In this document: piece by piece, positions 16,430 through 27,100 of the stretch
Layout of the letters: the number at the start of each line of letters is the position of its first letter
Position numbering within the stretch: the stretch's first letter is position 1
DNA from: JARRLC01 sp050290865
GTDB lineage: Bacteria > Pseudomonadota > Alphaproteobacteria > Rhizobiales > Rhodomicrobiaceae
Direction of reading: 5' to 3'
Length of the DNA: 64,000 nucleotides
NCBI GenBank assembly: GCA_050290865.1
Contig: JBNKIW010000018.1
Coordinates: forward strand, 7,621 to 71,620
Translations under genes and position numbers: made by a program
The notes under the pieces: generated by a model
Databases searched by the model: none
The model's input: only the letters and a program-made list of their open reading frames with translations
Told to the model about the DNA's origin: nothing

Positions 16430-17947
16430 TCAGCCCGCGTAAAGCCCCTTATGTGTCTCGCGCAGGACGTTTTTCTGTACCTTGCCCATGGCATTGCGCG
16501 GCAGGGCCTCCGCGAACAACACACGCTTCGGCAGCTTGTATTTCGCCAGCCGTCCCGCCAGCGCTTCGAGCACGGCGCGCTCATCGCCCGTCTGGTCCTT
16601 CTTCAAGACCACAACCGCCGTCACGCCCTCACCGAAATCGGGATGCGGCAGGCCGACAACCGCACTTTCGGCCACGCCGTCGAGGGCATCGATCTCGCTC
16701 TCGATCTCCTTCGGATAGACGTTGTAACCGCCGGAAATCACGAGGTCCTTCTCGCGGCCAACGATGTACACATAGCCGCGCCGGTCGACGCATCCCAGGT
16801 CGCCGGTGATGAAGAAGCCGTCGGCGCGGAATTCGGACGCCGTCTTCTCCGGCATACGCCAATAGCCCTGTAAAACATTCGGCCCCTCGACCTCGATCAC
16901 GCCGATTTCGCCGCCGGCCAGCTCCGTCCCCGTCTCCGGATCGCTGATGCGAAGCGCTACGCCGGGCAAGGGCAAGCCGACCGACCCAGGCACACGATCG
17001 CCGACATAGGGATTGGAGGTGAGCATGTTGGTCTCGGTCATGCCGTAGCGTTCGAGGATGGCGTGGCCCGTGCGCTCGCGCCATTCGCGATGCGTGGCAG
17101 CCAGAAGCGGCGCCGATCCCGACACGAACAGCCGCATATGCGCGGTGCCGGCGCGGCCCAGGCGCGCGTCCTGCAGCAGGCGCGTATAGAAGGTCGGCAC
17201 GCCCATCATGACGCTCGCGCGGGGCATGAGCCGCAAGACCTCGTTCACATCGAATTTCGGCAGAAACAGCATGGACGCGCCGGCCAGCAGCACGGTGTTG
17301 ATGGCCACGAACAGGCCGTGCGAATGGAAGATGGGCAGCGCATGCAGCAGCACGTCGGCGCCCGTCATGCGCCAGTAATCCTTCAGCGTTTCGGCGTTGG
17401 AGGACAGATTGCGGTGGCTCAGCATGGCGCCTTTCGAGCGCCCCGTCGTCCCCGAGGTGTAGAGAATGGCCGCAAGGTCGTCCGGGCCGCGCTCTATGGT
17501 GAGGAAATCCGCAGGCATCTCCTGCGCCGCCGCCATCAGCGAACCGCCGCCTTCCGCGCCGAGCGTTTCGACGGCAGCAACGCCTGGAGGATTGGCCAGC
17601 GCGGCGACTGCCTCCCGTTTTTCCGGCGCGCACACGACCACCCGCGGCTCGGCATCGCCAATGAAATATTCGAGCTCGGCGAGGGTGTAGGCGGGATTCA
17701 GCGGCAGGAGTACCGCGCCAGCGCGGAAGCAGGCCAGCGTGAGGATCGCCGCTTCCGGCGACTTTTCCACCTGCACCGCCACGCGGTCGCCGGGCTCGAC
17801 CCCGCGCGCGACAAGCACGTTCGCGAGCCGTCCGGCAAGCGCGAATGCCTCGCCATAGGTGATGATACGGCCGGATGCGGTCTCGATGAAGGTGCGGCCC
17901 TCGCCGGGCGAGCGGGCAGCCGCGAGAGAGAAGAAATTTGCCGTCAT
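16430..17947 (-). CDS. matB: Malonyl-CoA synthetase (MatB-type AMP-forming acyl-CoA ligase)
   Basis: A 505-residue ANL-superfamily enzyme with the P-loop YTSGTTGRSKG, the ERYGMTETNM motif, the hinge GREKDLVISGGYNVYPKEIE and the C-terminal catalytic lysine in GKVQKN. The segments around LPIFHSHGLFVAIN and the N-terminal half resemble malonyl-CoA synthetases. It would activate malonate (or methylmalonate) with ATP and CoA. Its ATG overlaps the stop of the malonyl-CoA decarboxylase gene by four bases, which supports a malonate to acetyl-CoA route. Confidence 0.9.
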   Translation of the reverse strand: MTANFFSLAAARSPGEGRTFIETASGRIITYGEAFALAGRLANVLVARGVEPGDRVAVQVEKSPEAAILTLACFRAGAVLLPLNPAYTLAELEYFIGDAEPRVVVCAPEKREAVAALANPPGVAAVETLGAEGGGSLMAAAQEMPADFLTIERGPDDLAAILYTSGTTGRSKGAMLSHRNLSSNAETLKDYWRMTGADVLLHALPIFHSHGLFVAINTVLLAGASMLFLPKFDVNEVLRLMPRASVMMGVPTFYTRLLQDARLGRAGTAHMRLFVSGSAPLLAATHREWRERTGHAILERYGMTETNMLTSNPYVGDRVPGSVGLPLPGVALRISDPETGTELAGGEIGVIEVEGPNVLQGYWRMPEKTASEFRADGFFITGDLGCVDRRGYVYIVGREKDLVISGGYNVYPKEIESEIDALDGVAESAVVGLPHPDFGEGVTAVVVLKKDQTGDERAVLEALAGRLAKYKLPKRVLFAEALPRNAMGKVQKNVLRETHKGLYAG

Positions 17948-19344
17948 GACGTGGCCTTCGTTCCGCCCCTGGGGGCTTCGGTGCTCACCGGCGTCAGCGC
18001 CCGCGACGGCAGGTCGGCGGAGAGGCGTCGTCTGACTGCCGGGACGGCCACGACCTCGCCCCGCTCGGCGTAGGATTCGTGGTTCCGCTCGATGTTCTCG
18101 ATATCGTAGAGATAGTTGACCATCAGTCCGTGAGACTGCTTAAGGCCCTTTGCCGACATGTCGCCGCGGAAGTTGATGCGCTCCACCCGCGCACCATTCC
18201 CGAGATGAAAGCGGGCGATCGGATCGAGCGGCCAGCCTTCCGGCGTCTTCGCCTTAATGAGATACCAGGCGGCGGCGGCGGTCAGCGCCTTCTCGATGCC
18301 GGGCAGCGCCGGCGCGTTGTGGAGCCACGCCAGACCATCGAGTTCGCGCAAAGATTCGAGATGCACCGGCGTAAGCCCCTCGGGCGCGTCCGCCATGCGC
18401 TGGCGCGCGAGCCATGAGGCGAAACCGGGCATCGGCGACAGCGTGACGAGATTGCTGAGCTTCGGCAACTCGCGCTTGAGCTCTTCCACCACCTGCTTGA
18501 CGAGGAAATGGCCGAAGGAAATGCCGCGCAGCCCCCCCTGGCAGTTGGAAATGGAGTAGAACACGGCGGTCCGCGCATCGCCGGCGGCGATCGGCTCGCG
18601 CTTATCGGCGAGCAGAGGCGCGATGGCACCGGGAATACCCGCCGTCAGCGCCACCTGCATGAAGATCAAAGGCTCGTCCACCATCTGCGGATGAAAGAAG
18701 GCGAACAGCCGCCGGTCGTCCGGCTTGATGCGCCGGCGCAGGTCGTCCCAATCCCTGATCGCGTGAACCGCCTCATAGCGGATGATTTTTTCCAGGATAT
18801 TGGCGGGCGTGGACCAGCCGATGCGCCTGAGCACGAGAAAGCCGCGGTTGAACCAGGACGAGAAAAGATGCCGGAGGTCGGCGTCGAGTGCCTCCAATAC
18901 GGGAAAGTCCTTACGGTGCTGCAGGAGTTCCCCGCGCATGGCGACGAGCTGGCGTGTGCCGTCCGGCGCCAAGTTGAGACGGCGGATAAGTTCCTGCCGC
19001 TTCGGCTCCGCGGCAGCGTGCAGTTCGTTGAGCGCTTGCGGCGACGGCGCCTCGCGCCATTTTGTGATGGCTGCATCGAGCCGCTCGGTATCCGGCCCGA
19101 ATTCCTCGGCGAGTTGGACCAGAAACGCGCGCCGCGCATCGGGTTCGAGCACCTCCCAGCGCGCGAGAATATCACGTGCCAGCGCCACGCCCGATGCCTC
19201 GCCCCGCCGCGAAACCAGCGCGCGGCAGCCCTCCGCGAGATCGCCCGGCCCCATGGCATCGGACCGGCGCGGCGGCCGGTTGAGAACGGCACGGCCACGG
19301 TCGGCGATAGACGCAAGGAGGTCGGAAAAGAACGGTGTGCTCAT
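17944..19344 (-). CDS. matA: Malonyl-CoA decarboxylase
   Basis: A 466-residue MLYCD-family protein. It has the N-terminal helical domain and the GNAT-like catalytic domain with FYSISNCQGGLRGISFGHFLVKQV and the C-terminal FHLGNGARVERINFRGD, both family signatures. It decarboxylates malonyl-CoA to acetyl-CoA, the step after MatB. The two genes overlap (ATGA) and form an operon. The C-terminus has no clear targeting signal. Confidence 0.92.
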   Translation of the reverse strand: MSTPFFSDLLASIADRGRAVLNRPPRRSDAMGPGDLAEGCRALVSRRGEASGVALARDILARWEVLEPDARRAFLVQLAEEFGPDTERLDAAITKWREAPSPQALNELHAAAEPKRQELIRRLNLAPDGTRQLVAMRGELLQHRKDFPVLEALDADLRHLFSSWFNRGFLVLRRIGWSTPANILEKIIRYEAVHAIRDWDDLRRRIKPDDRRLFAFFHPQMVDEPLIFMQVALTAGIPGAIAPLLADKREPIAAGDARTAVFYSISNCQGGLRGISFGHFLVKQVVEELKRELPKLSNLVTLSPMPGFASWLARQRMADAPEGLTPVHLESLRELDGLAWLHNAPALPGIEKALTAAAAWYLIKAKTPEGWPLDPIARFHLGNGARVERINFRGDMSAKGLKQSHGLMVNYLYDIENIERNHESYAERGEVVAVPAVRRRLSADLPSRALTPVSTEAPRGGTKATS

Positions 19345-19716
19345 AGGTCCGCTACTTCATACCCATATCAGGCGGCGGCGCGGCGATCCCCCTTGGACGG
19401 GCACGCGGGACAGGTGTCTGCGCGCGTCGGAATGACAAAGGCAGCGTCCCCCAGATGATGTCCGAAAGCGAGATGTCCGGCGCATTGCTCTTGTTGACCA
19501 GGATATTGCGGCTGGGTGGCGGAGGGATCAACCCCCCATTTCCATAGTGATCATCATGGCGGCGTTTCCTTCCCGGGCTTTCGGCCACGTCGAATCCCGC
19601 CGCCGCCTGCTGCAGCGCGGTTGTTTGCACTGCCCGCTCGCACGGCAATGCCGCCTTGACTTGAAACCGCGGCGGTCCCAGTTAGTCTCAGAACAATAAT
19701 CAAGGAAGGCAGCTCC
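19345..19716. other. Divergent intergenic region with a possible permease relic
   Basis: This 372-base stretch separates the malonyl-CoA decarboxylase gene (minus) from the M16 peptidase gene (plus). It must hold both promoters, but I could not pick convincing hexamers. AAGGAAGGCAG is the peptidase ribosome-binding site. On the minus strand a short open stretch at 19436-19507 resembles the end of a TRAP permease. The piece GTCGGAATGACA near 19430 looks like the edge of a dispersed intergenic repeat. Confidence 0.4.
19436..19507 (-). pseudogene. Possible relic of a TRAP-transporter large permease (DctM end)
   Basis: Within an open frame of 98 codons the segment NAPDISLSDIIWGTLP resembles the PP-x-I-x-L-x-DIYRGVLPF segment near the C-terminus of DctM proteins. 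The surrounding frame is proline/arginine-rich and not membrane-like, so only about 24 codons look inherited. A TRAP permease upstream of a malonate operon would make sense as a lost malonate importer. The match is by eye and weak. Confidence 0.25.
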
Positions 19717-22632
19717 ATGACGGTTACCCATGGCTTCGAAGGCATCCGCGAGCAGTACATTCCCGAGATCTGTTCAGCGGCGCATCTCTATCGCCATCAG
19801 CGCACCGGCGCCGAACTGCTTTCTCTAGCGAATGCCGACGAGAACAAAGTGTTCGGTGTCGCCTTCCGGTCGCCGCCTGCCGATTCCACGGGCATTGCCC
19901 ACATTCTCGAACATTCCGTTCTGTGCGGTTCGCGCAAATATCCGGTCAAGGCGCCGTTTCTGGAACTGATCAAAGGTTCGCTGAAGACCTTCCTCAATGC
20001 GTTCACCTTCCCCGACAAGACCGTCTATCCGGTCGCCAGCACCAACCTGCAGGATTTCTACAATCTCGTGGACGTCTATCTCGACTCCGTGTTCCATCCG
20101 CGCCTCACGCCGGAGATCCTCCAGCAGGAGGGCTGGCATTACGAGCTGGACAGCACGGATGCGCCGCTCATTTACAAGGGCGTCGTCTTCAACGAAATGA
20201 AGGGCGTCTATTCTTCGCCCGAGGGCATCGCGGGCCGGGCGGCGCAGCGCTCTCTTTTCCCTGATACTCCCTATGGCGTCGACTCGGGCGGCGATCCGCG
20301 CGTGATCCCCGATCTGACCTACGAGGCTTTCACGGCTTTTCACGAGCGCTGCTATCACCCGTCGAACGCGCGGTTTTTCTTCTATGGCGACGATCCGGAG
20401 GACAAGCGGCTTGAGATCATCGACCGCGTGCTCGCCGAATTCTCCGCTGCACCCGCGACGGAGCCGGTCGCCCTGCAACCGCGTTTCCCCGAACCGCGCA
20501 CAGCCCGGCACACCTTCGCCGCCAGCCCCGGACCGGCGAAGCAGGCGCGCGTTCTCGTCAACTGGATGCTCGACGAGTTCACGGATGTGGAAACCGCGCT
20601 CGCCGGGGCGGTTCTCGGGCGTATCCTGGTCGGCAGGCCCGCCTCACCGCTGCGCAAAGCGCTGATCGACTCAGGGCTGGGCGAAGGCATCGCCGGCGGC
20701 GGCTTCTCGCGCACGCTCCGGCAGGCGACGTTCAGCACCGGTCTCAAAGGCATCGAAGAAACGGACGCCGCCAAGGTCGAAACGCTCATCCTCTCCACGC
20801 TTGCCGCACTCGCGCGCGACGGCATCGATCTGGCGACCGTCGAAGCGGCGATGAATTCCATCGAATTCGGCCTGCGTGAGAACAACACCGGCAGTTTCCC
20901 GCGCGGCATCGTGCTGATGATACGGGCGCTGGAAGGCTGGCTGCATGGCCGCGATCCGCTGGAGCCGCTGGCATGGGACGCCCCGCTCGCCCGATTGAAA
21001 ACACGCCTCGCCGGGGGTGAGCGCATCTTCGAAGACATGATCCGCCGTCACTTGATCGACAACCCGCACCGTACCGCGCTGGTCTTCGCGCCGGACCCCG
21101 AGCAGGCCGCACGCGAAGCCACCGAGGAGCGCGCCCGCCTGGACGCCGCCCGGGCGGCCATGAGCGATGCGGATGTCGCGAGCGTGATCGAGAATACGCG
21201 GAAGCTCAAGCACCTGCAGGAGACACCCGACTCACCGGAAGCGCTCGCCACCATTCCCTCGCTGCAACTCTCCGATCTTCCGCGCCAGAACGCCGTCATC
21301 CCAATGGCCGCGGGCGATATCGGCGGGACGCGCGTCTTCACCCACGATCTCGACACCAGCGGCATCGTCTATCTCGACATCGGTCTGGACCTGCGCACAT
21401 TGACGCCGGACCTCATTCCCCATCTCACGCTTTTCCGCCGCGCGATCCTTGAGACGGGCGCCGGCAAGGCCGATTTCGTCGAATTATCGCAGCGCATCGA
21501 CCGCTCCACCGGCGGGATCAGCCCCGTCACCTGGACGTCGACCATAACGGATGGCTCCCGCGCCGCCGCATGGCTGTTCCTGCGCGCCAAGGCGATGCCG
21601 GAAAAAGCGGGAGAAATGCTCGCCATCCTCCGCGACGTCCTGCTGGAGCCGCGGCTCGACGACCACGAGCGGATCACACAATTGGGCCGTGAGCTGAAGG
21701 CCGGACTGGAATCGCAACTCATTCCTGGCGGCCACGGCTTCGTCGCGCGGCGTCTGCGCGGTGGGTTAGACGAAGCGGGCTGGGCCGAAGAGCAAATGAG
21801 CGGCATCAGCCAGCTCGTTTTCGCGCGCGCGATCTGCGAGGAGATGGACGACGGCGGCGGCAGGGTGCTGGCAGCGCTGGCCCGCATCCGCGCCAGGCTC
21901 GTCAACCGCCGGACGATGCTGTGCAATGTCACAGCGGACGGCGCCGCTCTCCGCCGTTTCGAGCCGGAACTGGCGCGCTTCCTTGATGCTCTGCCCGCCG
22001 AACCGGTGAACATCCCCACCTGGCCTGATCTGGACGCCCCGCACGCCGAGGGCCTGACGATCCCGGCGAAAGTCAATTACGTCGGCAAAGGCGAATGCCT
22101 CTACCGGCTCGGATTCCGCCCGGGCGGCGAAGTCATGGCCGCGCGCCAATTGCTCGCCACCGGCTGGCTGTGGGAGAAGATCCGCGTCCAGGGCGGCGCC
22201 TATGGCGGAATGTGTGCGTTCGACCGGCGGTCCGGCGTCTTCACCTTCACCTCCTACCGCGACCCGAACCTCCTGAAAACACTTGACATCTACGACGGGG
22301 CCGCGAATTACCTGCGCACCGCCGCCATCGCCGAGCCGGAGCTGGTCCGCGCCATCATCGGTTCCATCGGCTTCATGGACACCTACCGGCTACCGGACGC
22401 CAAAGGTATGGTCTCGCTGCAGCGGCACCTGGCAGGCGACAGCGAAGAGCTGCGCCAGCGCGTGCGCGATGAGGTGCTCGCGGCGGACGTGGCGGGCGTG
22501 AGGCGTTTCGCCGATGCGCTCGACGCCGTGGCGGCGGAGGGCCGCGTGGCGGTGCTGGGCTCGGCCGAGGCCATCGCCGCGGCGGATGCGGAGAAGGGCG
22601 GCGGCTGGTTCACGATGTCAAAGATTATGTAG
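19717..22632 (+). CDS. M16C family zinc metallopeptidase (PreP-like)
   Basis: A 971-residue pitrilysin-type peptidase. The inverted zinc motif H-x-x-E-H is intact as His62, Glu65, His66 (HILEHSVLCGS), followed by FNEMKGVYSSPE containing the downstream acidic ligand region. The length and the C-terminal half (GGAYGG, FTSYRDPNLLKTLDIYDGAANYL) fit the presequence-protease group, which degrades short unstructured peptides. No signal peptide is seen, so it is probably cytoplasmic. AAGGAAGG precedes the ATG. Confidence 0.92.
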   Translation: MTVTHGFEGIREQYIPEICSAAHLYRHQRTGAELLSLANADENKVFGVAFRSPPADSTGIAHILEHSVLCGSRKYPVKAPFLELIKGSLKTFLNAFTFPDKTVYPVASTNLQDFYNLVDVYLDSVFHPRLTPEILQQEGWHYELDSTDAPLIYKGVVFNEMKGVYSSPEGIAGRAAQRSLFPDTPYGVDSGGDPRVIPDLTYEAFTAFHERCYHPSNARFFFYGDDPEDKRLEIIDRVLAEFSAAPATEPVALQPRFPEPRTARHTFAASPGPAKQARVLVNWMLDEFTDVETALAGAVLGRILVGRPASPLRKALIDSGLGEGIAGGGFSRTLRQATFSTGLKGIEETDAAKVETLILSTLAALARDGIDLATVEAAMNSIEFGLRENNTGSFPRGIVLMIRALEGWLHGRDPLEPLAWDAPLARLKTRLAGGERIFEDMIRRHLIDNPHRTALVFAPDPEQAAREATEERARLDAARAAMSDADVASVIENTRKLKHLQETPDSPEALATIPSLQLSDLPRQNAVIPMAAGDIGGTRVFTHDLDTSGIVYLDIGLDLRTLTPDLIPHLTLFRRAILETGAGKADFVELSQRIDRSTGGISPVTWTSTITDGSRAAAWLFLRAKAMPEKAGEMLAILRDVLLEPRLDDHERITQLGRELKAGLESQLIPGGHGFVARRLRGGLDEAGWAEEQMSGISQLVFARAICEEMDDGGGRVLAALARIRARLVNRRTMLCNVTADGAALRRFEPELARFLDALPAEPVNIPTWPDLDAPHAEGLTIPAKVNYVGKGECLYRLGFRPGGEVMAARQLLATGWLWEKIRVQGGAYGGMCAFDRRSGVFTFTSYRDPNLLKTLDIYDGAANYLRTAAIAEPELVRAIIGSIGFMDTYRLPDAKGMVSLQRHLAGDSEELRQRVRDEVLAADVAGVRRFADALDAVAAEGRVAVLGSAEAIAAADAEKGGGWFTMSKIM

Positions 22633-22644
22633 AGACGGTCGCGG

Positions 22645-24000
22645 ATGGCCAATAGCATGAAGAATGGCGCGACGCCCGCCCCGAAGGTCGGCTTCGTCAG
22701 CCTGGGTTGCGCCAAGGCGCTGGTGGATAGCGAGCGCATCATCACCCGGCTGCGCAGCGAGGGCTACGAAATCGCGCCCAGCTATGACGGCGCCGACGTG
22801 GTGGTCGTCAACACCTGCGGCTTTCTCGACAGCGCCAGGGCCGAGAGCCTGGATGCCATCAGCGAGGCGATGGCGGAAAACGGCCGCGTCATCGTCACCG
22901 GCTGCTTCGGCGTCGAGGACCGGCGGATCCGCGAGGCGTTCCCCGACGTGCTGGCCGTCACCGGGCCGCATCAATATGAGGCGGTGATGGCTGCCGTGCG
23001 CGAAGCGGCCCCGCCGCCGCACGCCGCCTTTCTCGACCTGGTGCCGGGCGCGGGGCTGCGCCTCACACCGCCGCACTACGCCTACCTGAAGATCTCCGAA
23101 GGCTGCCACAACCGCTGTTCGTTCTGCATCATCCCGCAGATTCGCGGCGATCTGGTCAGCCGCCCCGCCGCCGATGTCATGGCCGAGGCGGAGCAACTCG
23201 TGGAGGCGGGCGTGCGCGAACTGATGGTCATCAGCCAGGACACGAGCGCCTACGGCATCGACCTGAAATACGCGGCAAGCGCGTGGCAGGGCCGCGAGGT
23301 TCCCGCGCGGTTCCAGGAGCTGTGCGAGGCGCTGGGCACGCTCGGCGCGTGGGTGCGGCTGCACTATGTCTACCCGTATCCGCATGTGGACGCGGTGCTG
23401 CCGCTGATGGCGGACGGCAAAATTCTGCCCTATCTCGACATTCCGTTCCAGCACGCCTCGCCCACGGTGCTGAAGGCCATGCGCCGCCCCGCCAACCAGG
23501 AAAAGACGCTGGAGCGCATCGCGCGCTGGCGGCAGGTCTGCCCCGATCTCGCCATCCGCTCGACCTTCATCGTCGGTTTTCCGGGAGAGACCGAGGAAGA
23601 TTTCACGCTCCTGCTGGACTGGCTGCAAGAAGCCCGGCTCGCGCGCGTCGGCTGCTTCCGCTACGAGAATGTCGAGGGCGCCGTCTCGCGCGCCATCGCG
23701 CCGCAGGTGCCGGAGGAAGTCAAGGAGGAGCGCTACCACCGCTTCATGGAGGCACAGCAGCGGCTGAGCGAGAGCGTCATGGCTACGCGCATCGGCCAGA
23801 CCATCGACGTCATCATCGACGAGGTGGATGAGGAAGGCACGATCGGCCGGTCGGCCTGGGACGCGCCGGACATCGACGGCGAGGTTTTTCTCAATGGCGA
23901 GACGGAGCTGGCACCGGGCGACATCGTCCGCGCCACGATCGAACATGCCGAGGAATACGACGTCTGGGCGAGCCTGGCGGACAACCACGAGGCGAAATGA
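22645..24000 (+). CDS. rimO: Ribosomal protein S12 methylthiotransferase RimO
   Basis: A 451-residue radical-SAM methylthiotransferase. Domains: N-terminal UPF0004 domain (GFVSLGCAKALVDSE, with its three cluster cysteines), radical-SAM core with CHNRCSFC, and a C-terminal TRAM domain. It adds a methylthio group to an aspartate of ribosomal protein S12. The IPQIRGDLVSR segment and the SLGCAKALVDSE start separate RimO from MiaB, which is encoded at 45248. It starts 12 bases after the M16 peptidase stop, so they are probably co-transcribed. Confidence 0.95.
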   Translation: MANSMKNGATPAPKVGFVSLGCAKALVDSERIITRLRSEGYEIAPSYDGADVVVVNTCGFLDSARAESLDAISEAMAENGRVIVTGCFGVEDRRIREAFPDVLAVTGPHQYEAVMAAVREAAPPPHAAFLDLVPGAGLRLTPPHYAYLKISEGCHNRCSFCIIPQIRGDLVSRPAADVMAEAEQLVEAGVRELMVISQDTSAYGIDLKYAASAWQGREVPARFQELCEALGTLGAWVRLHYVYPYPHVDAVLPLMADGKILPYLDIPFQHASPTVLKAMRRPANQEKTLERIARWRQVCPDLAIRSTFIVGFPGETEEDFTLLLDWLQEARLARVGCFRYENVEGAVSRAIAPQVPEEVKEERYHRFMEAQQRLSESVMATRIGQTIDVIIDEVDEEGTIGRSAWDAPDIDGEVFLNGETELAPGDIVRATIEHAEEYDVWASLADNHEAK

Positions 24001-24197
24001 GCGGCGCGTCATGGTGTCGCAAAGGCCGCGACCATTCTGTGCTGCACCGTTTTCCGGCGCAGCAGACAGTGATATGTGCATCCAAAAATGTTGGCCGGAA
24101 TGCGGCAGCCGTGAGATAGTCCCACGTCTGGCTAATCTGCTGATTCGGCCGGATGAGTTGCCGTCCGTTCCCGCAAAAACACCGACCAAGAGGCGCC

Positions 24198-27100
24198 TTG
24201 ACGAACACGACAACGACGCCAGTCCGCATCCGGCGCCTTCTCGTCGCCAACCGCTCCGAGATCGCCATTCGCGTCTTCCGCGCTGCCACCGAGCTGGGTA
24301 TCCGCACGGTCGCAATCTATGCGGAGGAGGATAAGCTCTCGCTTCACCGCTTCAAAGCGGACGAGGCCTATCTGGTGGGGCGGGGGCCCGACCCGGCGGC
24401 CCATCTCGGCCCGCTCCAGGCTTATCTCTCGATCCCCGAGGTGCTGCGTGTCGCCCGCGAAGCCCATGTGGACGCCATCCATCCCGGTTACGGCTTCCTG
24501 GCCGAAAGCCCCGAATTCGCCGAAGCCTGCGCGGCAGAGGGCATCGTTTTCATCGGTCCGGCGCCCCAGACCATGCGCACGCTCGGCAACAAGGTCTCCG
24601 CGCGCGATCTGGCGATCTCCGTCGGCGTGCCGGTCATGCCCGCCACGGGACCGCTGCCGGAGGATCCCGACGAGATAAGGCGTCTGGCAGCAGAGGTCGG
24701 CTACCCGGTCATGCTCAAAGCGTCCTGGGGCGGCGGCGGACGCGGCATGCGGCCTGTCGAGAGCGAGGACAAGATCATCGACGCCGTGGCCTCGGCCCGG
24801 CGCGAGGCCGGCGCCGCGTTCGGCAAGGACGAGGTGTATCTGGAAAAGCTGGTGCGACACGCCCGCCATGTCGAGGTGCAGTTGCTCGGCGACAGCCACG
24901 GCAATCTCGTCCACCTGTTCGAGCGCGACTGCAGCATTCAGCGGCGTCATCAGAAGGTCATCGAGCGCGCGCCCGCCCCCTATCTCGATGACGCCCGCCG
25001 CGCCGAAATCTGCGAAGCGGCGCTCCGCATCGGCCGCGCCACACAGTATTCCGGTGCCGGGACCGTCGAATTCCTCATGGACGCCAATTCCGGCGATTTC
25101 TATTTCATCGAGGTCAATCCGCGCATCCAGGTCGAGCATACCGTGACGGAGGTCGTCACCGGCCTCGATATCGTGAAGGCGCAGATCCATATCGCCGAGG
25201 GAGGCCGCCTCGGGGTGACCGAGGAAACCGGCATCCCGGCGCAGTGGAATATCAGTCTCGACGGCCATGCCATGCAGTGCCGGATCACAACTGAAGATCC
25301 GGAAAACAACTTCATCCCCGATTACGGCCGTATCACCGGCTATCGCGGCGCCTTCGGCTTCGGTATCCGCGTCGATGGCGGTACCGCCTATTCCGGCGCG
25401 GTGGTCACGCGCTATTACGATCCCTTGCTGGAGAAGGTGACCGCCTGGGCGCCGACTTCGGTCGAAGTGATCGCGCGCATGGACCGCGCCCTGCGCGAAT
25501 ACCGCATCCGGGGCGTTGCCACCAATCTCTCCTTCCTAGAAGCGCTGCTCGCGCATCCGCGCTTCAAGTCAGGCGGCTACACCACCCGCTTCATCGACGA
25601 AACACCGGAGCTGTTTCAGGTCGCCGCGCGCCGCGATCGCGCCTCCAAGCTTCTCACCTACATCGCGGATGTCACTGTAAACGGCCACCCCGAGGTTCGG
25701 GGACGGGCCAAGCCTCCCGCCGAAGCGCGCGCCCCCGACGCGCCGTTTTTCGGTGCGGGCGCCGGGACCGCAGGCACGAAGCAACTCCTGGACCAGCTTG
25801 GCCCGAAAGGATTTGCCGAGTGGATGAAGGCGGAACAGCGCCTTCTCGTTACCGATACGACCACGCGCGACGCGCACCAGTCGCTTCTCGCCACGCGGAT
25901 GCGCACCTTCGACATCGTCGCGTCGGCGGGCGCCTACGCCACCGGCCTGCCGCAGCTCTTCTCGCTCGAATGCTGGGGCGGCGCGACATTCGACGTCGCC
26001 ATGCGCTTCCTCAGCGAGGATCCGTGGGAAAGGCTCGCCCTTTTGCGCGAACGGGCGCCGAACATCCTCCTGCAGATGCTGCTGCGTGGCGCGAACGCCG
26101 TCGGCTACACCAATTATCCCGACAATGTCGTCCGCTATTTCGTCGCCCAGGCGGCGAAGGCGGGCATGGACGTGTTCCGCATTTTCGACTGCCTCAACTG
26201 GGTCGAGAACATGCGCGTGGCCATCGACGCGGTGTGCGAGACGGGCAAACTCGCCGAGGGCGCGATCTGCTATACGGGCGACATCCTCGATCCGACCCGT
26301 GCGAAATACTCGCTCAACTATTACCTCGGCCTCGCGAAGGAACTGGAGGCGGCGGGCTGCCACATTCTCGGCATCAAAGACATGGCGGGGCTCTTGAAGC
26401 CGTCTGCCGCGCGCGTGCTCATCAAGGCGCTGAAGGAGGAGACGGGGCTGCCGCTCCACCTGCACACGCATGACACCTCGGGCATTTCCGGCGCGACGGT
26501 GCTGGCCGCGGCCGAGGCCGGCGTGGACGCAGCCGACGCGGCGATGGACGCCATGTCGGGTCTCACCTCGCAGCCCTGCCTGGGCTCGCTGGTCGAGGCG
26601 CTGCGCCATACGGACCGCGACACGGGGCTCGATCCCGAAGCGATCCGCCAGCTCAGCTTCTACTGGGAAGCGGTGCGCTACGCCTATGCGGCGTTCGAGA
26701 GCGACCTGAAGGCTGGCGCGTCCGAGGTCTATTTGCATGAAATGCCAGGCGGGCAGTTCACCAATCTGCGCGAACAGGCCCGCTCGCTGGGCCTGGAAAC
26801 ACGCTGGCACGATATCGCCAAGGCCTATCGCGCCGCCAACGACCTGTTCGGCGACATCGTCAAGGTGACGCCGTCGTCCAAGGTCGTCGGCGACATGGCG
26901 CTGATGATGGTGGCGCAAAATCTGAGCGCCGAGGACGTCCTGGCGCCGGGGCGGGAGATCGCCTTCCCCGGTTCGGCCATCGAGATGCTGCGCGGCGATC
27001 TCGGTCAGCCGCCGGGCGGATGGCCCGAGACACTGGTGAACAAGGCGCTGAAGGGCGGCGAGGCCATCACCGTCCGGCCCGGCTCGCTGCTCGCTCCCGC

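Noticed and set aside
19380..19440. Possible mobile repeat in the region upstream of the M16 peptidase
   Set aside because: It shares only short pieces (such as GGAATGACA-like ends) with the dsrC-dsrM spacer; no terminal repeats or second full copy is visible in the window.
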